Below are positions 8,013 through 15,601 of a stretch of DNA of 49,981 nucleotides, one piece after another (position 1 is the first letter of the stretch; every line of letters begins with the position of its first letter). The DNA comes from Phascolarctobacterium_A sp034086985 (GTDB lineage Bacteria; Bacillota; Negativicutes; Acidaminococcales; Acidaminococcaceae): NCBI GenBank assembly GCA_034086985.1, contig JAXDZG010000024.1:1-49981 (forward strand), in the 5' to 3' direction. The translations under genes and the position numbers were made by a program. Below the pieces are notes generated by a model. That model ran no database searches. It had not been told where the DNA came from and saw only the letters and a list, made by a program, of their open reading frames with translations.

Positions 8013-8633
8013 TTAACGCACGAAGTGAGTACCAATCCAAGGCTCTTTGGCGGGTAAGCCATATTTTTCTTTGCCTAGGGCGATGGCGCGCATCAAAAAG
8101 GTCATGTTACGGGCTAAGGTACGCATGGTTTGCAGACCTTCGGCGTCCTGCAGTGCTTCACCGGGCTCACGACCGTGGATACTGTTCCAGTATTGGCTGG
8201 AGGCAATGGGCATACCGCTGATGGTAAAATACTTATTGAGCTCGTCAAAGGTGGCCGAGAGACCGCCGCGGCGTGCAGCTACTACGCTGGCACCAACCTT
8301 CATGGTCTTATCAATGGAGCCAGTGCTAAAGAAAAGTCTATCCAAGAAGGCAATCAAAGTAGCATTGGCAGAAGCATAATAAACAGGGCTGGCGATAACT
8401 AGGCCATCGCATGCAGCCAGCTTAGGTGCTGCTGCGTTAACCTCGTCATCAAAAACACAGTGACCTAATTTGGCGCATTGACGGCAAGCGATACAGCCAC
8501 GAATAGCCTTGTTGCCAATATGCAAAATATCGGTTTCGATGCCTTCCTCTTGGAAAACCTTTACCATTTCTTCTAAAGCTACGGCAGTATTGCCCTTGGC
8601 ATGGGGACTGCCATTAATCAGTAAAACCTTCAT
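8013..8633 (-). CDS. NAD(P)H-dependent flavodoxin-like reductase with Cys cluster
   Basis: 206 residues. The FMN phosphate loop NGSPHAKGNT is at 7-16, followed by GCIACRQCAKLGHC, a cysteine cluster as in iron-sulfur flavoproteins and related NADPH-dependent FMN reductases, then SPVYYASANATLIAFLDR. It probably reduces quinones, flavins or other electrophiles in the cytosol. It is preceded by AGGAGGT and by a promoter whose 19-bp spacer holds a dyad of the kind bound by MerR-family activators, suggesting stress-induced expression. Confidence 0.85.
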   Translation of the reverse strand: MKVLLINGSPHAKGNTAVALEEMVKVFQEEGIETDILHIGNKAIRGCIACRQCAKLGHCVFDDEVNAAAPKLAACDGLVIASPVYYASANATLIAFLDRLFFSTGSIDKTMKVGASVVAARRGGLSATFDELNKYFTISGMPIASSQYWNSIHGREPGEALQDAEGLQTMRTLARNMTFLMRAIALGKEKYGLPAKEPWIGTHFVR

Positions 8634-8675
8634 TTGTAAAACCTCCTCTGCATGTAGAAATGCTTTACTGATAAC

Positions 8676-8706
8676 ATTATACTACTTGAAGTGCGCTTTA
8701 AGTCAA
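8676..8706 (-). promoter_or_regulatory. Promoter with long spacer and MerR-type dyad
   Basis: On the minus strand: -35 TTGACT (8701-8706), a 19-bp spacer, -10 TATAAT (8676-8681). A 20-bp dyad, ACTTAAAGCG/CACTTCAAGT on that strand (plus positions 8684-8703), matches at 8 of 10 positions and fills the spacer. An overlong 19-bp spacer with a centred dyad is the hallmark of promoters untwisted by MerR-family regulators. No merR gene is in the window. Confidence 0.65.
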
Positions 8707-8782
8707 GCATTTGCAAGAGAATTATGGCTGGCACTTTAGCAAGAAGCAAGAAGGAAAATCTGGCAAAATAGTTTGGCTTACA

Positions 8783-8811
8783 TTGTTCCTTCTCTCATTA
8801 TGCTGTATAAT
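8783..8811 (+). promoter_or_regulatory. Promoter of the DUF3791/DUF3990 module
   Basis: TTGTTC (8783-8788), 17 bases, TATAAT (8806-8811). The same TTGTTC-N17-TATAAT arrangement stands before the MBL-fold gene at 17816-17844. Confidence 0.6.
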
Positions 8812-8840
8812 ATAATAGAAGATGTAGGAGGTGATATATC

Positions 8841-9059
8841 GTGTCCGAGCAAGATATTAAAGATTGTAATTTCCTTGTAATAGCAGCAGTAGAGGGATAT
8901 GCTCAAAAGCATGGTTTAATGGTTGCTGATGTAATCAAGTTATTTAACCAGCACGATATTATCTCTGCTATTCGTTCTCAATACTCTGTATTACATATGC
9001 TTGACCTAGATGAAGCTGAAGGTTTTGCTGAAGATTTGCTGAAGAGGGCTGCATCGTGA
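8841..9059 (+). CDS. DUF3791 small protein, possible antitoxin
   Basis: 72 residues, starting with GTG ten bases or so after AGGAGGTGAT. It has the DUF3791 pattern: an N-terminal helix (NFLVIAAVEGYAQKHG), DVIKLFNQHDI, then YSVLHMLDLDEAEGF. It is soluble and acidic overall. Its stop overlaps the GTG start of the next gene (GTGA), so translation is coupled. DUF3791 genes commonly accompany DUF3990 genes; a small protein preceding a putative ADP-ribosyltransferase suggests an antitoxin, which is an inference. Confidence 0.7.
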   Translation: MSEQDIKDCNFLVIAAVEGYAQKHGLMVADVIKLFNQHDIISAIRSQYSVLHMLDLDEAEGFAEDLLKRAAS

Positions 9060-9544
9060 AAAAAATAATTGTGTATCATGGCACATCCTTTGATTTTGAT
9101 GCTATTGATTTGACCAAGTCAAAGGATAGGCGAGATTTTGGTAAGGGTTTTTATACTACGACCATACAGTCTCAAGCTGAAGCCTGGGCTAAGAACATAG
9201 CACTACGAAATGGCATGAAAACATGCTTCGTTTATGTTTATGAGTTTACCTTCGACTATTCTCTAAAGCATAAGCATTTTGATGGCCTTAATGAAGAATG
9301 GCTTGAGTTTATAAAGAATAATAGGGCACTGGGGGGAATTCAACATGATTATGATGTAGTAACGGGCCCGGTTGCGGATGATAATACCATGCTGACTGTT
9401 AATCGTTACATGAACGGGACATATACAGTTCAGGAAGCTTTAGACCGCTTGGTCTATTTTAAGGTAAATGATCAGCTTTGTTTAAATACTCCGAAAGCGT
9501 TAAGATTTATTAAGCTAGTGAGGAGGTACACAATTGACCAGTAA
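9056..9544 (+). CDS. DUF3990 protein, possible ADP-ribosyltransferase toxin
   Basis: 162 residues from a GTG overlapping the upstream stop. It opens with VYHGTSFDFDAIDL and continues with DFGKGFYTTTIQSQAEAWA: the DUF3990 signature. The His-Gly-Thr and Gly-Phe-Tyr-Thr-Thr segments resemble the NAD-binding strands of ADP-ribosyltransferases (H..Y type). The middle, HDYDVVTGPVADDNTM, is also conserved in the family. It probably modifies a host or phage target if it is a toxin; neither activity nor target is shown by the sequence. It overlaps the next gene by 11 bases. Confidence 0.72.
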   Translation: MKKIIVYHGTSFDFDAIDLTKSKDRRDFGKGFYTTTIQSQAEAWAKNIALRNGMKTCFVYVYEFTFDYSLKHKHFDGLNEEWLEFIKNNRALGGIQHDYDVVTGPVADDNTMLTVNRYMNGTYTVQEALDRLVYFKVNDQLCLNTPKALRFIKLVRRYTIDQ

Positions 9545-9770
9545 ATATGTATATAAGGGAATGGATTTAACCCTAGATATTTATGAAACAATTCGCAGAG
9601 TTGTGCAGGCAATAGCTGATAAAGATAGTATTTCCTTTGATGATGCATATCTTTTGTTTTCCAAAAGTCATACCTATTGGTGCTTGCAAACACCAGCAAC
9701 CTTGATGTGGAGTGAGAGTGTGGAGTTTATTTTGGATGAGTATTATAGGGAGCAAAAGGAAGTTGCTTAA
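9534..9770 (+). CDS. Third small protein of the DUF3990 module
   Basis: 78 residues, starting at TTG with AGGAGG eight bases upstream, inside the end of the DUF3990 gene. Its sequence (IYETIRRVVQAIADKDSISF, DDAYLLFSKSHTYWCLQ, WSESVEFILDEYYRE) has the make-up of a small helical partner and may be a distant DUF3791-like protein. I do not recognise it with certainty. Tight coupling with the two upstream genes suggests a shared function. All three genes use non-ATG starts. Confidence 0.65.
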   Translation: MTSKYVYKGMDLTLDIYETIRRVVQAIADKDSISFDDAYLLFSKSHTYWCLQTPATLMWSESVEFILDEYYREQKEVA

Positions 9771-9832
9771 GAATAAGCTTGCATTACTAGTTTTCATCAA
9801 AAGTTGTAAAAAAGTTGTAATTCATAAAAAAT

Positions 9833-9880
9833 ACGGCTCAGATTACCCTGTTTATGGGCATCTGAGCCGTTTTATTTATA
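9833..9880. terminator. Terminator after the DUF3990 module
   Basis: ACGGCTCAGAT (9833-9843) pairs with ATCTGAGCCGT (9860-9870), with an inner CCC/GGG pair. TTTTATTTA follows on plus and ATTTTTTATG on minus, so it can work in both directions. Confidence 0.8.
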
Positions 9881-9914
9881 TATTGCCGTAACATATAAAT
9901 AGTATTTTATGCAT
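9876..9914 (-). pseudogene. Remnant of the start of a low-molecular-weight tyrosine phosphatase gene
   Basis: A minus-strand ATG at 9914, with GGAGG ten bases upstream, encodes MHKILFICYGNI and stops. The intact phosphatase at 18697-19152 begins MHKILFICHGNICRS. Over 36 bases the two genes differ at 5 positions. The catalytic loop is cut before its Arg and runs straight into a terminator hairpin, so this is a fossil gene start, not a functional enzyme. It could survive as a leader peptide. Confidence 0.6.
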
Positions 9915-9916
9915 TT

Positions 9917-9985
9917 TTAAAAACCTCCGTAAATATGGAAAAACTCTGTAAGCCTACAAAGTGCTTTACAGATTGACTTAATCAT
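9917..9985 (-). pseudogene. Remnant resembling the pyrophosphatase signal peptide
   Basis: A minus-strand ATG at 9985 with AAGGAG eight bases upstream encodes 22 residues starting MIKSICKALCRLTEF. The exported pyrophosphatase at 20965-22017 starts MLKTISKALCVLTLA. About 25 of the first 30 bases match. The frame ends in the ribosome site of the adjacent phosphatase remnant. Matching such a short stretch is weaker evidence than for the other remnants. Confidence 0.4.
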
Positions 9986-10057
9986 GAACATAACTCCTTA
10001 AGTAGTACCACAGGAAATATAAGCCTGCTGGACTCTACTCATGAAGAGCTTTGTTTT

Positions 10058-10987
10058 TTATTTATTTAGGGTATCTTCTATGAAGCTAATTAGACCTGCT
10101 TCAACCTCATCTCTTAGGTCGGGCTCATTATGCACTTCATGGCGATAACCGCTATATGCTTTTACTTTTACCTTGTGACCGGTGTTGATTAAGGTATTGG
10201 CAACATGGTACAGGCCTTCGCCGTAGTACCCGCAGGGATCTTGGTCGCCGGCAATAAGATAGCAGGGAAGATTTTGGGGTACCATGGGTGCCCAAGCGGG
10301 AGTTTCTGTAAAATGCTGCAGAGCGCAGACATCATAAACAAGCTCAAGGGTAGTATCGAAGGTGTTGAACATATCACCTGCATGGTCAGCAACAACTCTT
10401 GGGTCTTTAGCAATCCAGTCCCCAGGGCCGTTGGGGTTTTCAATGCGGTCGGTCATGCCGCCCAATAATAGGTCAAGGGCTTTGCCTGCGGGCTGGTAGG
10501 GATTGCTTTTATAGGCTTCGTTAACGTCGGGGTCATTATATACTAATTCATAACCGGGCCAGAGGGAGCACACGCCGCAGAGCATAAGTCCTGCCAGATC
10601 ATTTCCATAATGAGCTGCGTAGCCACGGGCCAACATAGAGCCCCAGCTATGACCGAAAACAAAATAGGGAAGGTCAGGATAGCTAGCCTTGGCAATATCA
10701 TGAAGAGTTTTTTCATCCTTTAAAAAGGTCATATAGCCACCGGAATGGGGATCGCCCAGAGTGCCACTATCAACGCCGGTTTTACCATGGCCAAGATGGT
10801 CGTCGGCAAAGACAACATAACCAGCCTCGTTAAATTTACTGATCATATGTAGGTAGCGTCTGGAATGTTCGCCGAAACCGTGCATGATTTGTACTACGGC
10901 TTTAGGCTCTCCTAAAGGGCTGTAGGACCAGGCTTTGATAGTATCACGGCCGTTAGCAGAAGGAAAAGAAATTTCGCGGATAGACAT
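10058..10987 (-). CDS. Alpha/beta hydrolase, monoacylglycerol lipase-like (S33 type)
   Basis: 309 residues, no signal peptide. It has the lysophospholipase/monoacylglycerol lipase pattern: MHGFGEHSRRY near 35-45, DHLGHGKTG, nucleophile elbow FGHSWGS with Ser114, Asp250 in AGDQDPCG and His283 in YRHEVHNEPD. The complete triad and these loops suggest hydrolysis of lipid or small esters in the cytosol. GAGGAGG precedes the ATG. A TATAAT for the minus strand is at 11071-11076. It is a single-gene unit. Confidence 0.87.
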   Translation of the reverse strand: MSIREISFPSANGRDTIKAWSYSPLGEPKAVVQIMHGFGEHSRRYLHMISKFNEAGYVVFADDHLGHGKTGVDSGTLGDPHSGGYMTFLKDEKTLHDIAKASYPDLPYFVFGHSWGSMLARGYAAHYGNDLAGLMLCGVCSLWPGYELVYNDPDVNEAYKSNPYQPAGKALDLLLGGMTDRIENPNGPGDWIAKDPRVVADHAGDMFNTFDTTLELVYDVCALQHFTETPAWAPMVPQNLPCYLIAGDQDPCGYYGEGLYHVANTLINTGHKVKVKAYSGYRHEVHNEPDLRDEVEAGLISFIEDTLNK

Positions 10988-11161
10988 AAAGCAACCTCCT
11001 CAATGTGTAAGCTAATGAGAATATTCATGGGTGATATTATTTGAAATGGTTTTACTGTACATCTGGCTTTATTATATCACAGTTCGGAAGCTGATAGACC
11101 ATGCCTGATGTAGTTTTCTAAGCAATTTTCATTTTATCTTTGGCAACAATTGCTTAGCTTG

Positions 11162-11183
11162 TGTCAATTTATTGTCATTGACA
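11162..11183 (-). promoter_or_regulatory. 22-bp operator-like element, copy 1
   Basis: Read on the minus strand: TGTCAATGACAAT, four bases, TGACA. It contains a palindrome TGTCA-N-TGACA plus a third half-site exactly 11 bases from its neighbour. 18 of 22 bases match the element at 13876-13897. It ends 15 bases upstream of the -35 box at 11199, a usual place for an activator. The rest of 10988-11322 holds the minus-strand promoter near 11071 and nothing else I can identify. Confidence 0.6.
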
Positions 11184-11198
11184 GAGTGTTACATATTA

Positions 11199-11227
11199 TT
11201 GTATCAAGAATGAGGATGTAATATAAT
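11199..11227 (+). promoter_or_regulatory. Promoter of the secreted protein/LTA-synthase-like pair
   Basis: TTGTAT (11199-11204), 17 bases, TATAAT (11222-11227), about 95 bases before the first start codon, which leaves a leader of roughly 90 bases. Confidence 0.6.
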
Positions 11228-11322
11228 TATTATGCAAGCATAATTCTTGTACTAGTGGACATTTTAGTGGCTGAGAATTGTGCTGTGATAAGAGGTATAT
11301 GTAAACGAAAGGTGGTCTATTC

Positions 11323-11820
11323 ATGAAACGCATTATTTGTTTACTTGTAATGGTTTTGACTATGTTGACTGCTTCTGTATGCTCTGCTGCAACGGTTGCA
11401 GGCGGCAATACAAAGTATTTTGACCGTTGTAGAGTATCTGTTAGTACAACAGGTAATAAGGTTTGGAACTATATGCCAGCATTAATAGCTACTGTTAAGA
11501 ATCTTAATGGAACTCCAGGAAAAGCTAGACTTAAAGTATACACAATGAGTGGAAAGCTTGTCCAGGACATAGATGTTTATCAAAGAAGAGAAATGAGGCC
11601 TAATATAACTGCGGATCAATATATTATTAAAATCGTCCCCCTCAGCGGCTCTCATGTGGTTTGGAGAATAGAAAAAAATACTAATGCAGTCCGTTCCTAT
11701 AACTTTTCTCTTACTTCTCTAAAAACCAGCACAGCTTCTAGTACAACTAAGAAAACAAGTAGCAGCTCTAAACAATCAGGCTCAAATCCGTTTGATTTTA
11801 TTCGTGTTACTCCCCGGTAA
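11323..11820 (+). CDS. Secreted protein of unknown function, Ser/Thr-rich tail
   Basis: 165 residues. A signal peptide (MKRIICLLVMVLTMLTASVCSA) is followed by a compact, beta-rich looking domain with ARLKVYTMSGKLVQDID and QYIIKIVPLSG, then a low-complexity Ser/Thr/Lys tail (TASSTTKKTSSSSKQ). The tail resembles a flexible wall- or membrane-proximal linker. I do not recognise the family. AAAGGTGG precedes the ATG. The LTA-synthase-like gene follows after 45 bases and shares its promoter, so a role in the cell envelope is likely. Confidence 0.75.
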   Translation: MKRIICLLVMVLTMLTASVCSAATVAGGNTKYFDRCRVSVSTTGNKVWNYMPALIATVKNLNGTPGKARLKVYTMSGKLVQDIDVYQRREMRPNITADQYIIKIVPLSGSHVVWRIEKNTNAVRSYNFSLTSLKTSTASSTTKKTSSSSKQSGSNPFDFIRVTPR

Positions 11821-11865
11821 AAGTTTTAAAAGACAATATTTTTATATGGGGATGACCTTAGTATT

Positions 11866-13788
11866 ATGCAGTACTTTGCACGTTTTTTTGAAAACATTCA
11901 ACAGGATTTGAAGGCATTTGTATATTGGTGCCTCGTTTTTACGGTATTTAGAGTTGCGTTTATTTGGATATATAGTGGCCAATTGAATGGCAACTATGCT
12001 GATGTACCTATGGCGTTGTTTTTAGGTGCACGTTTGAGCCTTAAAACTGCTGGCATTATTTGTCTTGTTGGCTTTGTTTTGGCTTCTTTACCTAATATTA
12101 TTATTAAAAAATGGCCTGCAGCAAAGTTGAGGAATATTTGGCACGGATTAGCGCTGGTTGTCTTTTCTATTTGCTTTATGGCCCGCATTCCCTATTACAA
12201 GATCTTTAATGCTGCCTTTAACATGATGCTGATTAATGGTGTTCATGATGATATCAAAGCGATAGTTGTAACTGCTATTGAAGAATATCAATTGTTGTGG
12301 CGCCTGCCAGCAGCTGTTTTACTGGGCTTGGTGCTTTCCTATATTTTGTGCTTATTTTTGCGCAAAACTAGGGTCATTGAATTTAAGAATGTCAAGCATA
12401 AAAAAGTAACTATGGCTTTGGCTTTGCCTGCCGTGGTTGCCTTGTGGGTATTCGTAAGATTTGGAGGTGCGTTTGATTATAATAATTCCATAGATTGGCT
12501 AAGCGCAGCGCGATTGAATTCGAATTTGCTCAATGAAGCTATTTTAGATGATGGACAAGCGTTATACAGAGTGCATGATATCAAGAAAAAGCAGGATGCC
12601 GCAAATAATGTTAATATTTCTTCAGAGGAGTTGCGCAATCTGATTGCTGCCTGTGATGGTAATAGGAATGCTACGACTATTGACGAAGCCTTTTGGCGCA
12701 CTGTTAAACAGCCTAAGCTCAAAACACAACCTCATAACGTTTTTGTAATCGTTGGAGAAAGCTTCGGTAATTGGCCCTTTTTATCTAAATTCGCAAATAT
12801 AGGCATCGTTCCGAAAATGCAGGAGCTGATGAATTCGGAAAACTGCGCCTATATACCTACGATGCTACCGAATGGAGGCAACACTGTAATCGCAGTAAAT
12901 GGCCTATTGACAGGTTTGCCGGAAACAGGTATTTATGCAAACTATCAGCCAATTAGCTTTAAGGAAGAATATGCAGCCGGAATTGGTAATGTTATGCAAG
13001 CTCTTGGCTACAAGACCGTTTTTTGGTATGGTGGCTATTCTGGTTGGGAGGATGTCAAAAAGTTTGCTGAAGCTCAAGGCTTTGATGAATTCCATTGTGC
13101 TGATGAGTTTGGAACAGACACTAACAATGTTTGGGGCTGTGACGATGCTGTACTATTTAAGCATGCTGAAAAGTATTTAAAGGAAGAACCAAAGGATGCT
13201 AAGGTTTTTCATCTGATTTTGACCATGAGCAATCACGCACCCTATATAATTGATGTTGATAAACTAGGCTTTCCAAGAGAGGCAGTACGGACCAAACTGC
13301 CAGCGGATATTAGTAGGGATCAGAATACATTGACTGAATTAGGGCATATTTGGTACGCTGATAAGACGATGGGAGATTTTGTGGCAAATGCTCAAAGCTC
13401 ATTGCCTGACAGTCTTTTTGTTATTACTGGTGATCATATGGAGCGCTTTACCTTTGCCATTGAGCAAGACGCGAGAGTCATGCTGTCTGTGCCTTGTATT
13501 TTCTATGGTCGGGGAGTGGATCGTTCTTGGTTTAATGAAAGAAGCGTTGGCACGCACATCCAGTTGACTGGAACATTGGCGGAAATTTTGGGACCCGCAA
13601 ACTTTACGTATAGTAGCTTGTTGCCTAATATGTTTGCCAGTAATTTCACCTTCAATGCAAGGCTTTATGTAAAGAATGGTGAAATCACCGGACAAAAAAT
13701 GGCACAAGAAGAGGTTCTGAGATATATAGCTAACACACGTAAAATAGCTGCGTGGCGTGTTATTAAGGGGAACAGAATAGAGAAATAA
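11866..13788 (+). CDS. LTA synthase-like membrane sulfatase/phosphatase-superfamily enzyme
   Basis: 640 residues. Four to five membrane helices occupy about the first 200, followed by an extracytoplasmic alkaline-phosphatase-superfamily domain: FVIVGESFGNWP (metal Glu), GGNTVIAVNGLLTG with Thr340 as probable nucleophile, FHLILTMSNHAPY, and VITGDHMERF (metal Asp-His). This is the LtaS/phosphoglycerol or phosphoethanolamine transferase architecture. It probably transfers a phospho-group from a phospholipid to a glycan or lipid on the outer face of the inner membrane; in a diderm the acceptor would not be classical LTA. It follows the secreted protein and precedes a terminator. Confidence 0.85.
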   Translation: MQYFARFFENIQQDLKAFVYWCLVFTVFRVAFIWIYSGQLNGNYADVPMALFLGARLSLKTAGIICLVGFVLASLPNIIIKKWPAAKLRNIWHGLALVVFSICFMARIPYYKIFNAAFNMMLINGVHDDIKAIVVTAIEEYQLLWRLPAAVLLGLVLSYILCLFLRKTRVIEFKNVKHKKVTMALALPAVVALWVFVRFGGAFDYNNSIDWLSAARLNSNLLNEAILDDGQALYRVHDIKKKQDAANNVNISSEELRNLIAACDGNRNATTIDEAFWRTVKQPKLKTQPHNVFVIVGESFGNWPFLSKFANIGIVPKMQELMNSENCAYIPTMLPNGGNTVIAVNGLLTGLPETGIYANYQPISFKEEYAAGIGNVMQALGYKTVFWYGGYSGWEDVKKFAEAQGFDEFHCADEFGTDTNNVWGCDDAVLFKHAEKYLKEEPKDAKVFHLILTMSNHAPYIIDVDKLGFPREAVRTKLPADISRDQNTLTELGHIWYADKTMGDFVANAQSSLPDSLFVITGDHMERFTFAIEQDARVMLSVPCIFYGRGVDRSWFNERSVGTHIQLTGTLAEILGPANFTYSSLLPNMFASNFTFNARLYVKNGEITGQKMAQEEVLRYIANTRKIAAWRVIKGNRIEK

Positions 13789-13791
13789 TAG

Positions 13792-13824
13792 AAGGACGCT
13801 AGATGGTGATTCTAGCGTCCTTTT
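13792..13824 (+). terminator. Terminator of the LTA-synthase-like operon
   Basis: AAGGACGCTAGA (13792-13803) pairs with TCTAGCGTCCTT (13811-13822); the right arm continues into TTT. Confidence 0.8.
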
Positions 13825-13875
13825 GATCGGTGTGTCGGGAAAAATAGATTAACACAACTAGCTGTGACACCACTT

Positions 13876-13897
13876 TGTCAATGACAATTTTATGACA
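13876..13897 (+). promoter_or_regulatory. 22-bp operator-like element, copy 2
   Basis: TGTCAATGACAAT, four bases, TGACA. It matches the element at 11162-11183 (opposite strand) at 18 of 22 positions with the same half-site spacing. The whole lies in a larger imperfect inverted repeat, with CACTTTGTCA on the left and TGACAAAGGTG on the right. It ends close to the -35 position of the regulator promoter, and another TGACA is at 13864-13868. Confidence 0.6.
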
Positions 13898-13902
13898 AAG
13901 GT

Positions 13903-13931
13903 GTGGATGTAGAAATATTATTTGTTATAAT
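13903..13931 (+). promoter_or_regulatory. Promoter of the two-HTH regulator
   Basis: TATAAT at 13926-13931. The -35 position (13903-13908, GTGGAT) is poor, which fits a promoter needing an activator bound at the element just upstream. Confidence 0.5.
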
Positions 13932-14009
13932 AAATGTTAAAGATAGTGTGAATTTGCAGGCATGATGATAAATTTTGGTTAAGGCCCAAGGCGTTAGGGG
14001 GATTTATAG

Positions 14010-15542
14010 ATGTTTAAAGAAAGCTTTACACAATTATTAGCATTATTAGAAATAAATAATACTGATTTTGCTGCGTATGCGCAGGTTGATCGTAGCTATA
14101 TTAGTCATTTGAAAAATGGGCATAGGACTCCTAAGCAAGACTCTGATAATTTAAATAAGCTGGTGAGTGCTGTTTATGCAGTTGCTTTGGAAAACGATGA
14201 TTTAGATAAAATGTGTGCTTTAATTGGCTGTGATGAAGCAGGTGACAGAGCTACTATAATAAATGCTCTTATTGATTTTTTGTATTCGGATACTAGTGTT
14301 ACCTCCTCATCCAATTGTGACATTAGTAATGTCAGGTATAACTATTTTGGGTATAAGCTTAATATGATCATGGAGCTACTGGAATTATCCAATATTAAGC
14401 TAGCCAAAATGGTAAATATAGATCCATCTCTAATAAGTCGGTTTAGAAGGGGAAGGCGATTTCCAAAATCAAACAAAAAGTTAATGGCAGAAATAAGTAA
14501 TAGCCTTTACTCTTGTATCCTTAGGGCAGGAGTGGAAAAAGAGACCGCAGTATTAACCTACATACCGGAGGAAGCTTTTTCAAGTGAAAGTTTTGATAGA
14601 TGGCTGTATGGTAGAGAAAAATCTAATGAAGCTATAGATAAGCTGATTGATACCATTAGCTCCTTTAATTATAATACAGAATATCCAATACTCCCTATAA
14701 GTGAATGTATTACTGAAGAAGAATTATCCTGTAAACAAAACATGTATTTAGGGAATAATGGTTTGAGACAGATCTCTAAACGTTTCTTAGCCCAGGCTAT
14801 AGAAAATAAATGCCAAGAGCTATTATTGTATTCCGACCAAAATATGGATTGGATGCTTGAGCCCCAATTCATAAGAGAGTGGGCCAGCCTTATGGTTCAT
14901 TGTATTAAATCGGGGATTACCATTCATATTATACATAATATCAAAAGGGATATAAATGAATTGATGGAGGCTGTTGCAAAGTGGACTCCTTTATATATGT
15001 CTGGTTGTATTAATCCCTATTATTCTAAAGGTTCATACCAAGCTAATGGCTTTACACATACCCTGTTCATAGCCCCCGGAGTTGCTGCTGTCGAGGGATG
15101 GGGTGTGGTGAAAATGGAAGAATCCATTAACTATCATTATTATGAGGAAGAAAGGCAAATAGATAATGCTGTAAAATGCTTTAATAAGATGCTAGAGGAT
15201 TGTAATCCCTTAATGAAGATTTCTTTAAAGGGATTTAGTGAAGACTATAATAAAATTCTTTATGTAATTCAGGAGGCTGGTAATGCTAATAATGGTTTAC
15301 CTGAAGCTGTAAAGGTAGTTAAAGAAAAGTATGGCAAGGATGCTAAGCTTGGTGATTATAGGGTGTTCAACTTGGAGAAAATACCTTTTAATAATACTAG
15401 AATTATTGTAGGCTCTGACTTTGTTTGTATAATGAAGCTAGATGCACCAGCTGTTACTTTTAATATTTATTACCCGCCAATGTGCGAGGTACTGAGGAAA
15501 TATGCAGAAATGGTTTTATATGAAATAGGAGCTGCGTTCTAG
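14010..15542 (+). CDS. Regulator with two HTH domains and an unknown sensor domain
   Basis: 510 residues. Two separate Cro/C1-type helix-turn-helix segments are visible: about 14-38 (NNTDFAAYAQVDRSYISHLK) and about 131-155 (NIKLAKMVNIDPSLISRFRR). Each is followed by a basic GxRxPK stretch. The remaining 300 residues (from about 190) are unlike any domain I can name; they contain ELLLYSDQNMDWML and a segment around ITIHIIHNIKRDINEL. No membrane helix. GGGGG precedes the ATG. It is AT-richer than the dcw genes. It sits between two operator-like elements and an island of envelope genes and probably regulates them. Confidence 0.75.
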   Translation: MFKESFTQLLALLEINNTDFAAYAQVDRSYISHLKNGHRTPKQDSDNLNKLVSAVYAVALENDDLDKMCALIGCDEAGDRATIINALIDFLYSDTSVTSSSNCDISNVRYNYFGYKLNMIMELLELSNIKLAKMVNIDPSLISRFRRGRRFPKSNKKLMAEISNSLYSCILRAGVEKETAVLTYIPEEAFSSESFDRWLYGREKSNEAIDKLIDTISSFNYNTEYPILPISECITEEELSCKQNMYLGNNGLRQISKRFLAQAIENKCQELLLYSDQNMDWMLEPQFIREWASLMVHCIKSGITIHIIHNIKRDINELMEAVAKWTPLYMSGCINPYYSKGSYQANGFTHTLFIAPGVAAVEGWGVVKMEESINYHYYEEERQIDNAVKCFNKMLEDCNPLMKISLKGFSEDYNKILYVIQEAGNANNGLPEAVKVVKEKYGKDAKLGDYRVFNLEKIPFNNTRIIVGSDFVCIMKLDAPAVTFNIYYPPMCEVLRKYAEMVLYEIGAAF

Positions 15543-15601
15543 CATATATAAGAATATATAAGCTCCTGAGAATGAAGCCTGTACCTATTGTGGAGGTCCT
15601 T

